Below are positions 29,378 to 38,137 of a stretch of DNA of 64,000 nucleotides, one piece after another. Each line of letters starts with the position of its first letter. Within the stretch, counting starts at the first letter, position 1. The DNA is from Pseudomonas sp. NC02 (lineage in GTDB: Bacteria > Pseudomonadota > Gammaproteobacteria > Pseudomonadales > Pseudomonadaceae). The stretch lies in the NCBI RefSeq assembly GCF_002874965.1, contig NZ_CP025624.1, positions 4,092,001 to 4,156,000 on the forward strand, written 5' to 3'. The notes beneath the pieces are model-generated. The model made no database searches, was not told where the DNA came from, and saw nothing but the letters and a program-made list of their open reading frames with translations. The position numbers were made by a program, and so were the translations under genes.

Positions 29378-30321
29378 GCGCGGGTCGCCAGTCGTTCGCC
29401 CAACAGCCCCGAAGGACGAAACACCAGCACCGCGATCAACACGATAAAGGCAAACACATCCTGGTAATTGCTGCCGAACACACCCTGGGTGGCAGCGCCC
29501 AGGTAGCCGGTACCCAGGGCCTCGATCAACCCCAGCAGCAGGCCGCCAAGCATCGCGCCCTTGAGGTTGCCGATGCCGCCCAATACGGCTGCGGTGAACG
29601 CCTTGATGCCCGGCAGGAAACCCATGTAGAAATGCGCGCTGCCGTAGTTGCTCGCCATCATGATTCCGGCCAATGCCGCCAGGGCGCCGCCAATGGCAAA
29701 GGTCAGCACGATGATGCGATTCGGGTTGATGCCCATCAGGCTCGCCACCTGCGGGTTCTCGGCCACGGCGCGCATGGCCCGACCAAAGCGTGTGCGTTCC
29801 ACCAACACCAGCAGCGCGACCATTACCGACAGTGCGACGGCAATGGTGGTCAGGGCGGTAGCGTTGGTGATCGCCGGATGCGCCGAAGCTCCCGCGAGCA
29901 CTTCAATCGGTTCCAGCGGCAGCAGTTGCGGGAACATCTGCGGGTTACGCGTCCACACCAGCATGGCGACGGTTTGCAGCAACAACGACACCCCGATGCC
30001 GCTGATCAATGGCGCCAGGCGCGGCGCATTGCGCAGGCGCCGGTAAGCGACCCGCTCAATCAGCACCGCGAGTACCGCGCAGAACGCCATGGCAATCACA
30101 GTGGCTGCCAGCAGCACCAGCACCGGCGGCATCGCCGGCCATGTCACCTGCAACAGGCGAATCACCGAGAGGCCCACCAAAGCGCCAATCATCAACACAT
30201 CGCCATGGGCAAAGTTGATGATCCGCAAAATGCCGTAGACCATGGTGTAACCCAAGGCCACTAGCGCGTAGAGACTGCCCGTCATCAAACCATTGAGCAG
30301 TTGCTGGATAAACGCATCCAT
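29374..30321 (-). CDS. Branched-chain-type ABC transporter permease (LivH-like)
   Basis: This 315-residue permease opens LLNGLMTGSLYALVALGYTM and GILRIINFAHGD, the LivH hallmark. The ATG at 30321 is chosen because the conserved region starts at once after it; in-frame codons further upstream add an unlikely hydrophilic extension. As the first gene of the seven-gene operon it faces a divergent LysR gene, and its promoter must lie in 30322-30493. Confidence 0.93.
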   Translation of the reverse strand: MDAFIQQLLNGLMTGSLYALVALGYTMVYGILRIINFAHGDVLMIGALVGLSVIRLLQVTWPAMPPVLVLLAATVIAMAFCAVLAVLIERVAYRRLRNAPRLAPLISGIGVSLLLQTVAMLVWTRNPQMFPQLLPLEPIEVLAGASAHPAITNATALTTIAVALSVMVALLVLVERTRFGRAMRAVAENPQVASLMGINPNRIIVLTFAIGGALAALAGIMMASNYGSAHFYMGFLPGIKAFTAAVLGGIGNLKGAMLGGLLLGLIEALGTGYLGAATQGVFGSNYQDVFAFIVLIAVLVFRPSGLLGERLATRA

Positions 30322-30432
30322 GGAAACCATCGACCTCACTACTGACGAGGGCGGCACACTAAGCATCTATTCTGTTTTTATCAAATATCAGATATTCATA
30401 TGGTTATGTCAAACGCATAAAGCGCTATAACC

Positions 30433-30455
30433 GCCATAAATGCGGCATTTATGGC
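30433..30455. promoter_or_regulatory. Perfect palindrome in the livH-lysR intergenic region (candidate LysR operator)
   Basis: GCCATAAATG at 30433-30442 and CATTTATGGC at 30446-30455 are exact inverted repeats with a 3-base gap. The site lies between the divergent Liv operon and LysR gene, 112 and 39 bases from the two starts. LysR-type proteins bind dyads in such intergenic regions. Its role as operator is inferred. Confidence 0.6.
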
Positions 30456-30493
30456 TCTTTATTTGCCATCTCACTTAGTATTTAATTCAACAC

Positions 30494-31393
30494 ATGAATA
30501 ATTTAGAACAGTTAGCCAATGACCCGCCGTTGCGTGCCGTGCGCACCTTCGAAGCGTTTGCCCGCCATGGCGGAGTGAATTCCGCTGCCCGCGAGCTGGA
30601 CGTGTCGCCCTCCGCCGTCAGCCATCAACTGCACCTGCTGGAAAGCTTTCTGCAGCAAGCGCTGACCTTGCGCCAGGGCCGCAACCTGGTGCTCACCGAA
30701 GAAGGCCGCGAGTACTACCGCGCAATTCGCTCGGCCTTCGCCGTACTGCGCAGCGCCACCGAACACGTGCGGGAAAAAAGCGCCACACGCCAGGTCACCA
30801 TCAGCCTGATCCCGCTGTTCGGCATCAACCTGTTCATCCCGCGCCTGGCACAGTTCCTCAAGGACCACCCGGCGCTGGACATCAACGTCACCTACGCCAA
30901 CCACCGCAGCTACCCCAGCGACGCTGCCGATTTATCGATCCGCTTCGGCACCGGGCACTGGCCGGGGTACCACAGCGAGCCGCTGATTTCCGGGGCGGTG
31001 ACGCCGTATTGCAGCCGCGCATTCCTGGAGCAACACGGGCCGATCGACACACCTGAGGCGCTGAGTGAATTACCGCTGTTGCACGACGAAGAGCGCGGCA
31101 CCTGGAGCCAATGGTTCCAGGCCGCCGACGTGCATCACGGGACCGCGTTGAATGGTTTGCTGCTGGAGGATGGTCAGTTGGCGCTGACGGCCACGCTGAC
31201 CGGATTGGGCTGCTCACTGCTGCGCGCGCGACTGGTGGCGCCGCATGTGGCAAATGGGGAGTTGGTGAAGCTGTTTGATCTACAGGTCGATGATGGCCGC
31301 CAGTACTACCTGTGCCGGCGGGCCAACAGCGAGTTGTCGAGCGAGGGGAATCACTTGTACGACTGGATCAAGAACAACCTTGCGGGAACCTGA
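30494..31393 (+). CDS. LysR-family transcriptional regulator (GcvA-like)
   Basis: This 299-residue protein has an N-terminal winged helix (RTFEAFARHGGVNSAARELDVSPSAVS) and a LysR substrate-binding domain (VTISLIPLFGINLFIPRL, DAADLSIRFGTGHWPGY) like GcvA. It is divergent from the Liv/ATC-hydrolase operon and is the likely local regulator. No strong Shine-Dalgarno is visible before the ATG, which may keep the level low. Confidence 0.93.
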   Translation: MNNLEQLANDPPLRAVRTFEAFARHGGVNSAARELDVSPSAVSHQLHLLESFLQQALTLRQGRNLVLTEEGREYYRAIRSAFAVLRSATEHVREKSATRQVTISLIPLFGINLFIPRLAQFLKDHPALDINVTYANHRSYPSDAADLSIRFGTGHWPGYHSEPLISGAVTPYCSRAFLEQHGPIDTPEALSELPLLHDEERGTWSQWFQAADVHHGTALNGLLLEDGQLALTATLTGLGCSLLRARLVAPHVANGELVKLFDLQVDDGRQYYLCRRANSELSSEGNHLYDWIKNNLAGT

Positions 31394-31409
31394 AAACACC
31401 GCAGATCCA

Positions 31410-31501
31410 ATGTGGGAGCGGGCTTGCTCGCGAATGCGGTGGTTCAGCCAGCACATGTATCGACTGACCCACCGCATTCGCGAGCAAGCCCGCTCCCACA
31501 T
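31410..31501. repeat. REPIN between convergent lysR and binding-protein genes
   Basis: Inverted arms (ATGTGGGAGCGGGCTTGCTC and complement) flank a spacer of about 30 bases in a convergent intergenic gap. Confidence 0.95.
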
Positions 31502-31530
31502 TTTTGTGTGCGTTTCAATTCAGAATGGAG

Positions 31531-32532
31531 TCAGCTGCCGTTCCCGCCATGCGCCTCTTCAAAGAAGTAATCCTTCCAGCTCCCCGCCTTGTTCTTCAAC
31601 ACGCCCAACTCCTGCAATTTCTCGGCATAGATATAGGTACGCTGCGGCACGATGGTGAAGTCGATTTCCGGGTCCTGGACAATCTTCTCCACCAGCGCCA
31701 GCGGTAGCTTCGACTGCTCTACACGAATGTAAGCCTGGGCAGCTGCCGGCCTGTCGGCCTTGATGATTTTCTCGGCCTCGGCCAACGCGTCATAGAACGC
31801 CTTGTAGGTCTTGGGGTTCTCGTCGTGGAATTTCTCGGTGGTGTACAGCACATTGAACGTCGCCGGGCCGCCGAGAATGTCGTAGGAACTCAGCACCTTG
31901 TGCACCTTGGGATTCAACAACTCCTGATACTGGAACGGCGGGCTGGAAAAATGCGCGTTGATCTCCGAACCGCCGGCAATCAACGCGGCGGTCGCGTCCG
32001 GGTGCGCCAGGCTGATGGAGATATCATCGAACTTCTTGTAGTTGTCGTTCCCGAACTGCTTGGCGGTTTCAATCTGCAAGGTACGCGACTGAAAACCCAC
32101 ACCGGCGGCCGGTACGGCGATGCGGTCTTTTTCGCTGAAGTCCTTGAGGGTCTTCACATCCGGGTTATTGGTCAGCAGGTAGTTGGGCATCGAGCCCAGC
32201 GAGGCGATGGCCTTGACGTTCTGCTTGCCCTTGGTGCGGTCCCACAGCGTCAGCATCGGCGGCACACCTGCCGACACCACGTCCAGCGCGCCGGCCAGCA
32301 GCGACTCGTTCATCGCGGTGGCGCCGGAGATACTGTTCCACTCCACCTTGATGTCCAGGCCCTGCTCCTTGCCGTGTTTCTCGATCAGGTTCTGGTCACG
32401 AACCACGTCGAGGATCAAGTAGCCGATGCCGAATTGCTGGGCGATGCTGATCTTGCCTTCGGCGTGTGCACCAAGGCTGAGGAGCGCACTGGCTGCTGCC
32501 AGGAGCGTCAGGGTGGGTCGTTTTATTATCAT
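31531..32532 (-). CDS. Sulfonate/nitrate-type ABC transporter substrate-binding protein, orphan
   Basis: This 333-residue exported protein has a signal peptide (about 1-25, LAAASALLSLGAHA) and the NMT1/SsuA-like fold (IAQQFGIGYLILDVVRDQNL, GALDVVSAGVPPMLTLWD, ATAALIAGGSEINAHFSSPPFQ). This family binds sulfonates, nitrate, taurine or thiamine precursors. No permease or ATPase gene is adjacent, so it must share a transporter encoded elsewhere or is a remnant. It is divergent from a LysR gene. The ATG at 32532 gives the signal peptide directly. Confidence 0.88.
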   Translation of the reverse strand: MIIKRPTLTLLAAASALLSLGAHAEGKISIAQQFGIGYLILDVVRDQNLIEKHGKEQGLDIKVEWNSISGATAMNESLLAGALDVVSAGVPPMLTLWDRTKGKQNVKAIASLGSMPNYLLTNNPDVKTLKDFSEKDRIAVPAAGVGFQSRTLQIETAKQFGNDNYKKFDDISISLAHPDATAALIAGGSEINAHFSSPPFQYQELLNPKVHKVLSSYDILGGPATFNVLYTTEKFHDENPKTYKAFYDALAEAEKIIKADRPAAAQAYIRVEQSKLPLALVEKIVQDPEIDFTIVPQRTYIYAEKLQELGVLKNKAGSWKDYFFEEAHGGNGS

Positions 32533-32689
32533 GAGAACGCTGCCGCGAGGTTGAGAAGGGTTGCGAGCGTAGCGGCCCACGTACAGTGCGAAAAAGAATA
32601 TCGCGATCTATGGATATACGAAAAACACTGCCCTCCGGCGCTGCTATATTGCGCGCCTGTGCCTGATGTCATCCCCGGAGCCACTCTGC

Positions 32690-33586
32690 ATGCTGCGCAC
32701 CAACCTCAACGAGATGCTGATCTTCATGGCGGTGGTCGATGGCGCCAGCTTCGTCGCCGGTGGGCAGGCGATGGGCCTGACGCGCTCGGCCGCCGGCAAA
32801 GCCGTGGCGCGCCTGGAGGACAGCCTTGGTGTGCGCCTGTTGAACCGCACCACCCGCACCTTGAGCCTCACCGACGAAGGCCGCGCGCTGTATGACCAGG
32901 GTCTGGAGATCCTCGCCGCAGTGGACAACGCCCAAAGCCGCATCGGCCAGCCCACCGGGGTACCGCGCGGTTTATTGCGGCTTACGCTGCCCGATGCGTT
33001 CGGGCGCAAGGTGTTGCTGCCGTTGTTGAAGAAATACCTGCACGCGTGGCCCGAGGTGCAGGTGGAAGTCAGTTTCAGCGACCGCACCGCCGATATCGTC
33101 GAGGACGGCTTCGACCTGGCCATCCGCATCGGCAGCGCCAACACCGACCGCCAGTTGGTGTCCCGGGTGGTCGCTCGTTATCAGGCGCTGCTGTGCGCCG
33201 CACCGGACTATCTCGCCGAGCGCGGCATACCCCGCGACATGGACGCCCTCGCCCACCACGACTGCCTGTATTTCAGCAGCCGCACGCGCAAGCAAAGCTG
33301 GCGCTTTCGCGAATCGGACGGCACCTGGGTCAAGGCGTACGGGCGCAACCGCCTGCGCCTGGACAGCGGCGAAGCACTGCGCGACGCTGCCGTGTCCGGG
33401 CTGGGCATCGCCTTGCTGCCGGACTTCGTGGTGGCCGAGGACCTGGCTGCCGGGCGCCTAGTGCCCGTGTTGCCCAACCTGGACGCGGGAGACGTGGAGA
33501 TTCTGGCGATGTACCCGAGCAAACGCTTCCTGGAGCCTCGGGTACGGCGCTTTATCGACCTGATGGTGGATGAGCTGGCGGGCTGA
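32690..33586 (+). CDS. LysR-family transcriptional regulator
   Basis: This 298-residue protein has the CrgA/PA2206-type winged helix (MLIFMAVVDGASFVAGGQAM, LTRSAAGKAVARLEDSLGVRL) and a LysR ligand domain (FSDRTADIVEDGFDLAIRIG). The ATG at 32690 follows GGAG at 32677-32680. It is divergent from the orphan binding protein and ends directly against the RidA gene stop. Target genes are unknown. Confidence 0.93.
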   Translation: MLRTNLNEMLIFMAVVDGASFVAGGQAMGLTRSAAGKAVARLEDSLGVRLLNRTTRTLSLTDEGRALYDQGLEILAAVDNAQSRIGQPTGVPRGLLRLTLPDAFGRKVLLPLLKKYLHAWPEVQVEVSFSDRTADIVEDGFDLAIRIGSANTDRQLVSRVVARYQALLCAAPDYLAERGIPRDMDALAHHDCLYFSSRTRKQSWRFRESDGTWVKAYGRNRLRLDSGEALRDAAVSGLGIALLPDFVVAEDLAAGRLVPVLPNLDAGDVEILAMYPSKRFLEPRVRRFIDLMVDELAG

Positions 33587-33979
33587 TCAGTCGGCGTGGG
33601 CAATCACCTTGATCTCGACGACCTGTGCATCGGACGCCAGGTAATTCACGCCGACCAGGGTCGCGGCCGGGCGATGCTCACCGATGTATTCTTTCCACAC
33701 ATTGACCACCGCTTCAAAATCGCGCTTGGCATGCACCAGGAAGAAATCCACAGCGGCAATGTTCGAGCGGCCAACGCCGAAGCCGGCCAGTACATGGTCG
33801 AGGTTCTCCAGTGTCTGGCGGGTCTGGGCGGCGGCATCACCGTCAACGAACTCACCTTCCAGGGTGTGAGAAAACTGCCCGGCAATATAGATCGTGCCAT
33901 TGACGCGGTAGCCCTGGCTGACGCTGTTGCCCTCTTCCCATGAAACGCCGTGGTTGTAGATCGTGGATTTGCTGCTCAT
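33587..33979 (-). CDS. RidA-family protein (second copy in window)
   Basis: This 130-residue YjgF-like protein contains VNGTIYIAGQFSH and the C-terminal RPAATLVGVNYLASDAQVVEIKVIA. The usual catalytic arginine region (R-x-A-x-x-x-V) is present, but its surroundings differ from the RidA at 11454, so it belongs to another subgroup and may have a different substrate. Its stop abuts the stop of the convergent LysR gene. Confidence 0.88.
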   Translation of the reverse strand: MSSKSTIYNHGVSWEEGNSVSQGYRVNGTIYIAGQFSHTLEGEFVDGDAAAQTRQTLENLDHVLAGFGVGRSNIAAVDFFLVHAKRDFEAVVNVWKEYIGEHRPAATLVGVNYLASDAQVVEIKVIAHAD

Positions 33980-34127
33980 GTCGGTTTCCTTGGGCGATGA
34001 TTTAAGGAAACTGTAACAAGGGCATTGGCGAATGGACGTCCCCACTGAGGCGACCAAAAACTACCCGCCCACGCCCTTCGGCTGGTATCGTGCCGCCCTT
34101 GAAAAAACCGCTGCGAGGAAATGGACC

Positions 34128-34559
34128 TTGAACACTGACGAAAAAATGACCGGGGACCTGTTCGAGGTGGATAAGCGCCTGTCACTCAAGCCCGTGGTGG
34201 ACTTCAACAACTACCTGCGCAGTGCCTTCGGCGATGGCCCCTGCACCTGCATCCGCTGCGTCGCCAGCGAGGGCAGCGAGGCCGGCTACGAGTTTCAGCA
34301 CACCTTCGATTTCGACGGCAAAAAAAACCACCGTCGCTTCGCCTCCACCGCCGGCAGCGACGTGCTGTTGATACTGAAGAAAGCCTGGTTGTCTTACACC
34401 AAGGCCGAGCTGCCGTTGAGCGGCGCGCTGGCGCTGGACACGGTGAAGGAATTTGTCGAGCCGCAGCTGCACAAGCGCGTGGCGCCGCTGTTCCTGGCCA
34501 GTGGGTTGGTCAAGGATGTGGAAGGTGAGTTGCGGATGCAGCCGCAGGCCGCGGGCTGA
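34128..34559 (+). CDS. Hypothetical cytoplasmic protein
   Basis: This 143-residue protein with no signal peptide or recognised domain is rich in charged residues and has a Cys pair in GPCTCIRCVASEG (three Cys in seven residues, metal-like spacing). I chose the TTG at 34128, which follows AGGAA at a 7-base distance. The open frame continues upstream to 34032, but those codons lack a ribosome site. Function unknown. Confidence 0.55.
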   Translation: MNTDEKMTGDLFEVDKRLSLKPVVDFNNYLRSAFGDGPCTCIRCVASEGSEAGYEFQHTFDFDGKKNHRRFASTAGSDVLLILKKAWLSYTKAELPLSGALALDTVKEFVEPQLHKRVAPLFLASGLVKDVEGELRMQPQAAG

Positions 34560-34575
34560 TCATCGACGGCTACCG

Positions 34576-34974
34576 CTAGATGTGCTGCCAGTTCTTGTAG
34601 ACAAATTCCAGGCTGTAGCCGTCGGGATCCAGCACGTTGGCCGCGTAGTAGTTCGGGTCATAGTGCAATCGTGCCCCAGGGGTTCCATTGTCGACGGCGC
34701 CCGCGTTCATCGCCGCCAGGTAAGCCGCATCGACCTCGACCCGGCTGCCGGCGACGAATCCCACATGCACCGCCCTGCCCCCGACCGCGCCCTCGCGCAA
34801 CCAGAAGAAGATCCGCCCGTTCGCGCCGAACCCCTTGAGGTCCGGGTGGCCCGGCGGACCGTCCTTGCCGTCGTAGTCGTGGCGCGTGGTGATGCCCAGC
34901 GGCGCAAGTGCAGCACGGTAGAAATCAATCGAGCGTTGTATGTCGCTGACCGACAAAAACAGATGATCCAGCAT
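34576..34974 (-). CDS. VOC-superfamily protein (glyoxalase/bleomycin-resistance-like)
   Basis: This 132-residue protein opens MLDHLFLSVSDIQRSIDFYRAAL and ends LDPDGYSLEFVYKN, the two half-sites of the vicinal-oxygen-chelate fold. Metal ligands are likely His4 and the Glu in SLEFVY. Members include glyoxalases, dioxygenases and fosfomycin or bleomycin resistance proteins; the specific role is unknown. It starts 16 bases after the SDR gene stop and may be cotranscribed. Confidence 0.88.
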   Translation of the reverse strand: MLDHLFLSVSDIQRSIDFYRAALAPLGITTRHDYDGKDGPPGHPDLKGFGANGRIFFWLREGAVGGRAVHVGFVAGSRVEVDAAYLAAMNAGAVDNGTPGARLHYDPNYYAANVLDPDGYSLEFVYKNWQHI

Positions 34975-34990
34975 AGTTCAGCCTCGCTTT

Positions 34991-35734
34991 TCAGATGAGG
35001 TAACCGCCCGCGACCTCGATCGTCTGGGCATTGATCCAGCGGCCTTCGTCAGACAGCAACATAGCGATCACACGCGCCACGTCCTCTGGCTCCCCAACCC
35101 GACCAAGGGCGGTTTGTGCAGCCAGCAGCGCTTCGAACTCATCATTGAGCCCGCCGCCCAGTTCGGTACGGATGGCTCCCGGAGAGACGGCATTTGCACG
35201 AATCTGCCGCTCGCCAAACTCCTTGGCCATGTAACGGGTGAGTACATCCAGCGCGCCCTTGAAGGCTGCGTAAGGTGCTACGCCAGCGGTGGCGACGCGA
35301 GTTGTCGCGCTGGTCAGGTTGACGATGCAGGCGTGGGCTTGCAGCAGCGGTAACAGGGCTTGAGTCAGGAAAAACGGCCCTTTGAGGTGCACATTCAGCA
35401 GGCCGTCGAACTGAGCCTCGGTGACCGATTCCAGGGGATTGAACAGTCCATAACCGGCGTTATTCACCAGGCCATTCAACCCACTCACACCCCAGGTGGC
35501 CGATAACGCCTGCTTTACCGCCTCGCCAAAACCTTGGAAGGAACTGATGTCGGCCACGTCCAATGGCAGCGCGACCGCCTTGCCGCCCGACGATACGATT
35601 CGCTGCACAACCGCCTGGGCGGCCTCTGGATGACTGTTGTAGGTCAGGATCACGCCCATGCCTTGCCGGGCACACAGTTCTGCGGTGCTGGCGCCAATGC
35701 CACGGCTGCCGCCGGTAATGAGGATAACGCCCAT
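34991..35734 (-). CDS. SDR-family oxidoreductase
   Basis: This 247-residue classical short-chain dehydrogenase has LITGGSRGIG at residues 4-13, NNAG, a catalytic Ser in NLTSATT, and Tyr-xxx-Lys in PYAAFKGAL. The C-terminal GRWINAQTIEVAGGYLI is typical of FabG-like enzymes. The ATG at 35734 gives the canonical start; the long upstream open frame is an artefact. It is divergent from an AraC-type regulator, a common arrangement for SDR genes. Confidence 0.93.
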   Translation of the reverse strand: MGVILITGGSRGIGASTAELCARQGMGVILTYNSHPEAAQAVVQRIVSSGGKAVALPLDVADISSFQGFGEAVKQALSATWGVSGLNGLVNNAGYGLFNPLESVTEAQFDGLLNVHLKGPFFLTQALLPLLQAHACIVNLTSATTRVATAGVAPYAAFKGALDVLTRYMAKEFGERQIRANAVSPGAIRTELGGGLNDEFEALLAAQTALGRVGEPEDVARVIAMLLSDEGRWINAQTIEVAGGYLI

Positions 35735-35864
35735 GTGTGGCTCCACTGCTTGCTCAAATGAGTCACCACAGTAGGCTTGCGCGCCTGCGCCGACGCAGCC
35801 GTTCCTGCTCGAAACCTGCCTGTTTCTGCTTTTTGCTTGCACAGGGCACACCTGGGCGCTCAGC

Positions 35865-36770
35865 ATGCCCGGCATGAACACACAACTGATCGAACTGCGT
35901 ACCCTGGCCGCCAAGGCTGAAAACCGTCGCACTGAAACCGGCATCCCGCGAGTGGCCATGGTCCAGGGCGCGATTCCCGAGCACATGCTGGCCGCGGTGT
36001 ACGACCCGATGATCAACCTGATCCTGCAGGGCAGCAAATCCATGACGGTGGGTGATCGCACGCTGCGATACGACCCGGCGACCTATTTCGTGATGTCCAT
36101 CGAACTGCCCGCCGTGGGCACCGTGCACCCGGCGGTGACCGGCGAACCCTACCTGGCGGTCAGCCTGACCCTCGACCCGACGGTACTCGCGACGCTGCTG
36201 AGCGACTTGCCCAAACCTGCCGGGCGCTACGACCACGATGCGGGTTTTTCGGTGGCCGCCGTCACCCCCGAACTGATGGACGCCTGGCTGCGCATGCTGC
36301 GGCTGATGGGCAACCCTGAGGCGATCACAGCCCTCGCACCGGTATACGAGCGCGAGATCCTCTACCGCGTATTGCAAGGCCCCCACGGCTGGATGCTGCG
36401 TGAAATCGCCGCGCCGGACACCGCCATGGCCCGGGTGAGCCAGGCCATCCAGTGGATCCGCCGAGACTTCGCCGAACCGATCCGGGTCGAAGCCCTGGCA
36501 CAGAAAGCCGCAATGAGCGTGTCGGCCTTTCACCGCCACTTCAAGGCCGTCACCAACCTGAGCCCGTTGCAGTACCAGAAGCGCGTGCGCCTGCTACAGG
36601 CGCGCACGCTGATGGTGGGCGGCGCCAGGAACGTCACCAGCGCCGCCTTCGAAGTCGGCTATGAAAGCGCCACTCAGTTCAGCCGCGATTACGCCCGGGT
36701 GTTCGGCCTGCCGCCGGCTCGCGATGCCGCGCGAATCCTCGGAGAAAACCGGAGCCCGAAGGCACGCTGA
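35865..36770 (+). CDS. AraC-family transcriptional regulator (AraC_N type)
   Basis: This 301-residue protein has an AraC_N-type cupin domain (MINLILQGSKSMTVGDRTLRYDP) and the C-terminal double helix-turn-helix (SVSAFHRHFKAVTNLSPLQYQK, VTSAAFEVGYESATQFSRDYARVFG). Such regulators sit beside oxidoreductase genes that they control. The divergent SDR gene is the likely target. The ATG at 35874 is an alternative start. Confidence 0.93.
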   Translation: MPGMNTQLIELRTLAAKAENRRTETGIPRVAMVQGAIPEHMLAAVYDPMINLILQGSKSMTVGDRTLRYDPATYFVMSIELPAVGTVHPAVTGEPYLAVSLTLDPTVLATLLSDLPKPAGRYDHDAGFSVAAVTPELMDAWLRMLRLMGNPEAITALAPVYEREILYRVLQGPHGWMLREIAAPDTAMARVSQAIQWIRRDFAEPIRVEALAQKAAMSVSAFHRHFKAVTNLSPLQYQKRVRLLQARTLMVGGARNVTSAAFEVGYESATQFSRDYARVFGLPPARDAARILGENRSPKAR

Positions 36771-36820
36771 CTACAACGTGCTAGCCTGCCATCGCACGCC
36801 CCCACGACAAGGAGTTGCCG

Positions 36821-38137
36821 ATGGCCGAGCCAAGCAAAAAGATGAGCCTGATGGGCCTGACCACCCTGGTGGCGATCAACATGATGGGCTCGGGCATCAT
36901 CATGCTCCCCGCCAGCATGGCGCAGTTGGGCGCGATCTCGCTGCTGTCGTGGCTGATCACCGCCGTGGGCTCGATGGCGATCGCGTACTGCTTTGCCCAG
37001 TGCGGCCTCTTCTGCACCCGCACGGGCGGCATGTCGGCCTACACCGAAGAGGCCCACGGCAAGTCCGGGTTCTTCCTCTGTTCGTTCCTGTATTTCCTGT
37101 CGCTGATCATCGCCAACGTGGCGATTGCGATTTCGGCGGTGGGCTACCTGTCGTCCTTCATCCCGTGGCTGGGCAGCGGCCCCATCCCCTTGTTCATCGG
37201 CACCCTCGGGCTGATCTGGCTGACCACCGTGGCCAACTTCGGCGGGCCGCGCCTGACCGGGCGGATCGGCGTGATCACGGTGTGGGGCGTGATCATTCCC
37301 GTGGCGGGCTTGAGCGTGATCGGCTGGTTCTATTTCAAGACGGAGGTGTTCAGCGATGCCTGGAACCCCAACCAACTGCAACTGTGGGATGCGATTGGCG
37401 CGAGTATCCCGCTGACCCTCTGGGCCTTCCTCGGCATGGAGTCCGCTGCCCAGGGCTATGACGCGGTGGAAGACCCCAAGCGCACCGTGCCGCTGGCCTG
37501 CCTGCTGGGCACCCTCGGCGCGGCACTGGTGTATGTGCTGTCGACCACAGTGATTCAGGGCATCGTGCCCAACGCTGAACTGGCCGAGTCTTCTGCGCCG
37601 TTTGCCCTGGTGTATGCGCAGATCTTCACGCCGCTGGTGGGCGACATCATCATGGCGCTGGCGGTGGTGGCGTGTATTGGTTCGCTGTTGGGCTGGCAAT
37701 TCACCTTGGCGCAAACGGCCAAGATGTCGGCGGACCAGCGTCTGTTTCCGCGCTTCTTCAGCCGGGTCAGCCGCGCCCACGCGCCGGTGTTGGGGCTGAT
37801 TGCCTGCGCGGCGTTGCAGAGCTTGATTGCCTTGTCGACCATCTCGCCCACAGCCAGTGCGCAGTTCGGCAAGTTGGTGAACCTGGCGGTGGTGACCAAT
37901 TTGATTCCTTACGTCACCGCGCTGACCGGGCTGCTGGTGATGATGCACAAAGCGCGGGTGGCGGCGGTGGTGTATGCGCGCAATACCACGGTGTTGCTGA
38001 TTGCCGTGGGGTATTCGCTGTATGCGATTTACGCGTGTGGTGAGGAGGCGGTGTTTGGTGCGACGCTGGTATTGGCGTTTGGGTATCTGTTGTATGGTTT
38101 TTTGGCGCGGCGGTTTATCACGGCCAGTGGCGGGTGA
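36821..38137 (+). CDS. APC-family amino acid/polyamine antiporter (PotE/AdiC-like)
   Basis: This 438-residue protein has about 12 transmembrane segments. It has the substrate-site motif GSGIIMLPASMAQLG in segment 1 and AFLGMESAAQGYDAVEDPKR in segment 6, as in PotE (putrescine/ornithine) and AdiC. The ATG at 36821 follows AAGGAG. Its stop codon directly abuts the terminal repeat of a MITE-like element at 38138. The exact amino acid or polyamine cannot be told. Confidence 0.9.
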   Translation: MAEPSKKMSLMGLTTLVAINMMGSGIIMLPASMAQLGAISLLSWLITAVGSMAIAYCFAQCGLFCTRTGGMSAYTEEAHGKSGFFLCSFLYFLSLIIANVAIAISAVGYLSSFIPWLGSGPIPLFIGTLGLIWLTTVANFGGPRLTGRIGVITVWGVIIPVAGLSVIGWFYFKTEVFSDAWNPNQLQLWDAIGASIPLTLWAFLGMESAAQGYDAVEDPKRTVPLACLLGTLGAALVYVLSTTVIQGIVPNAELAESSAPFALVYAQIFTPLVGDIIMALAVVACIGSLLGWQFTLAQTAKMSADQRLFPRFFSRVSRAHAPVLGLIACAALQSLIALSTISPTASAQFGKLVNLAVVTNLIPYVTALTGLLVMMHKARVAAVVYARNTTVLLIAVGYSLYAIYACGEEAVFGATLVLAFGYLLYGFLARRFITASGG

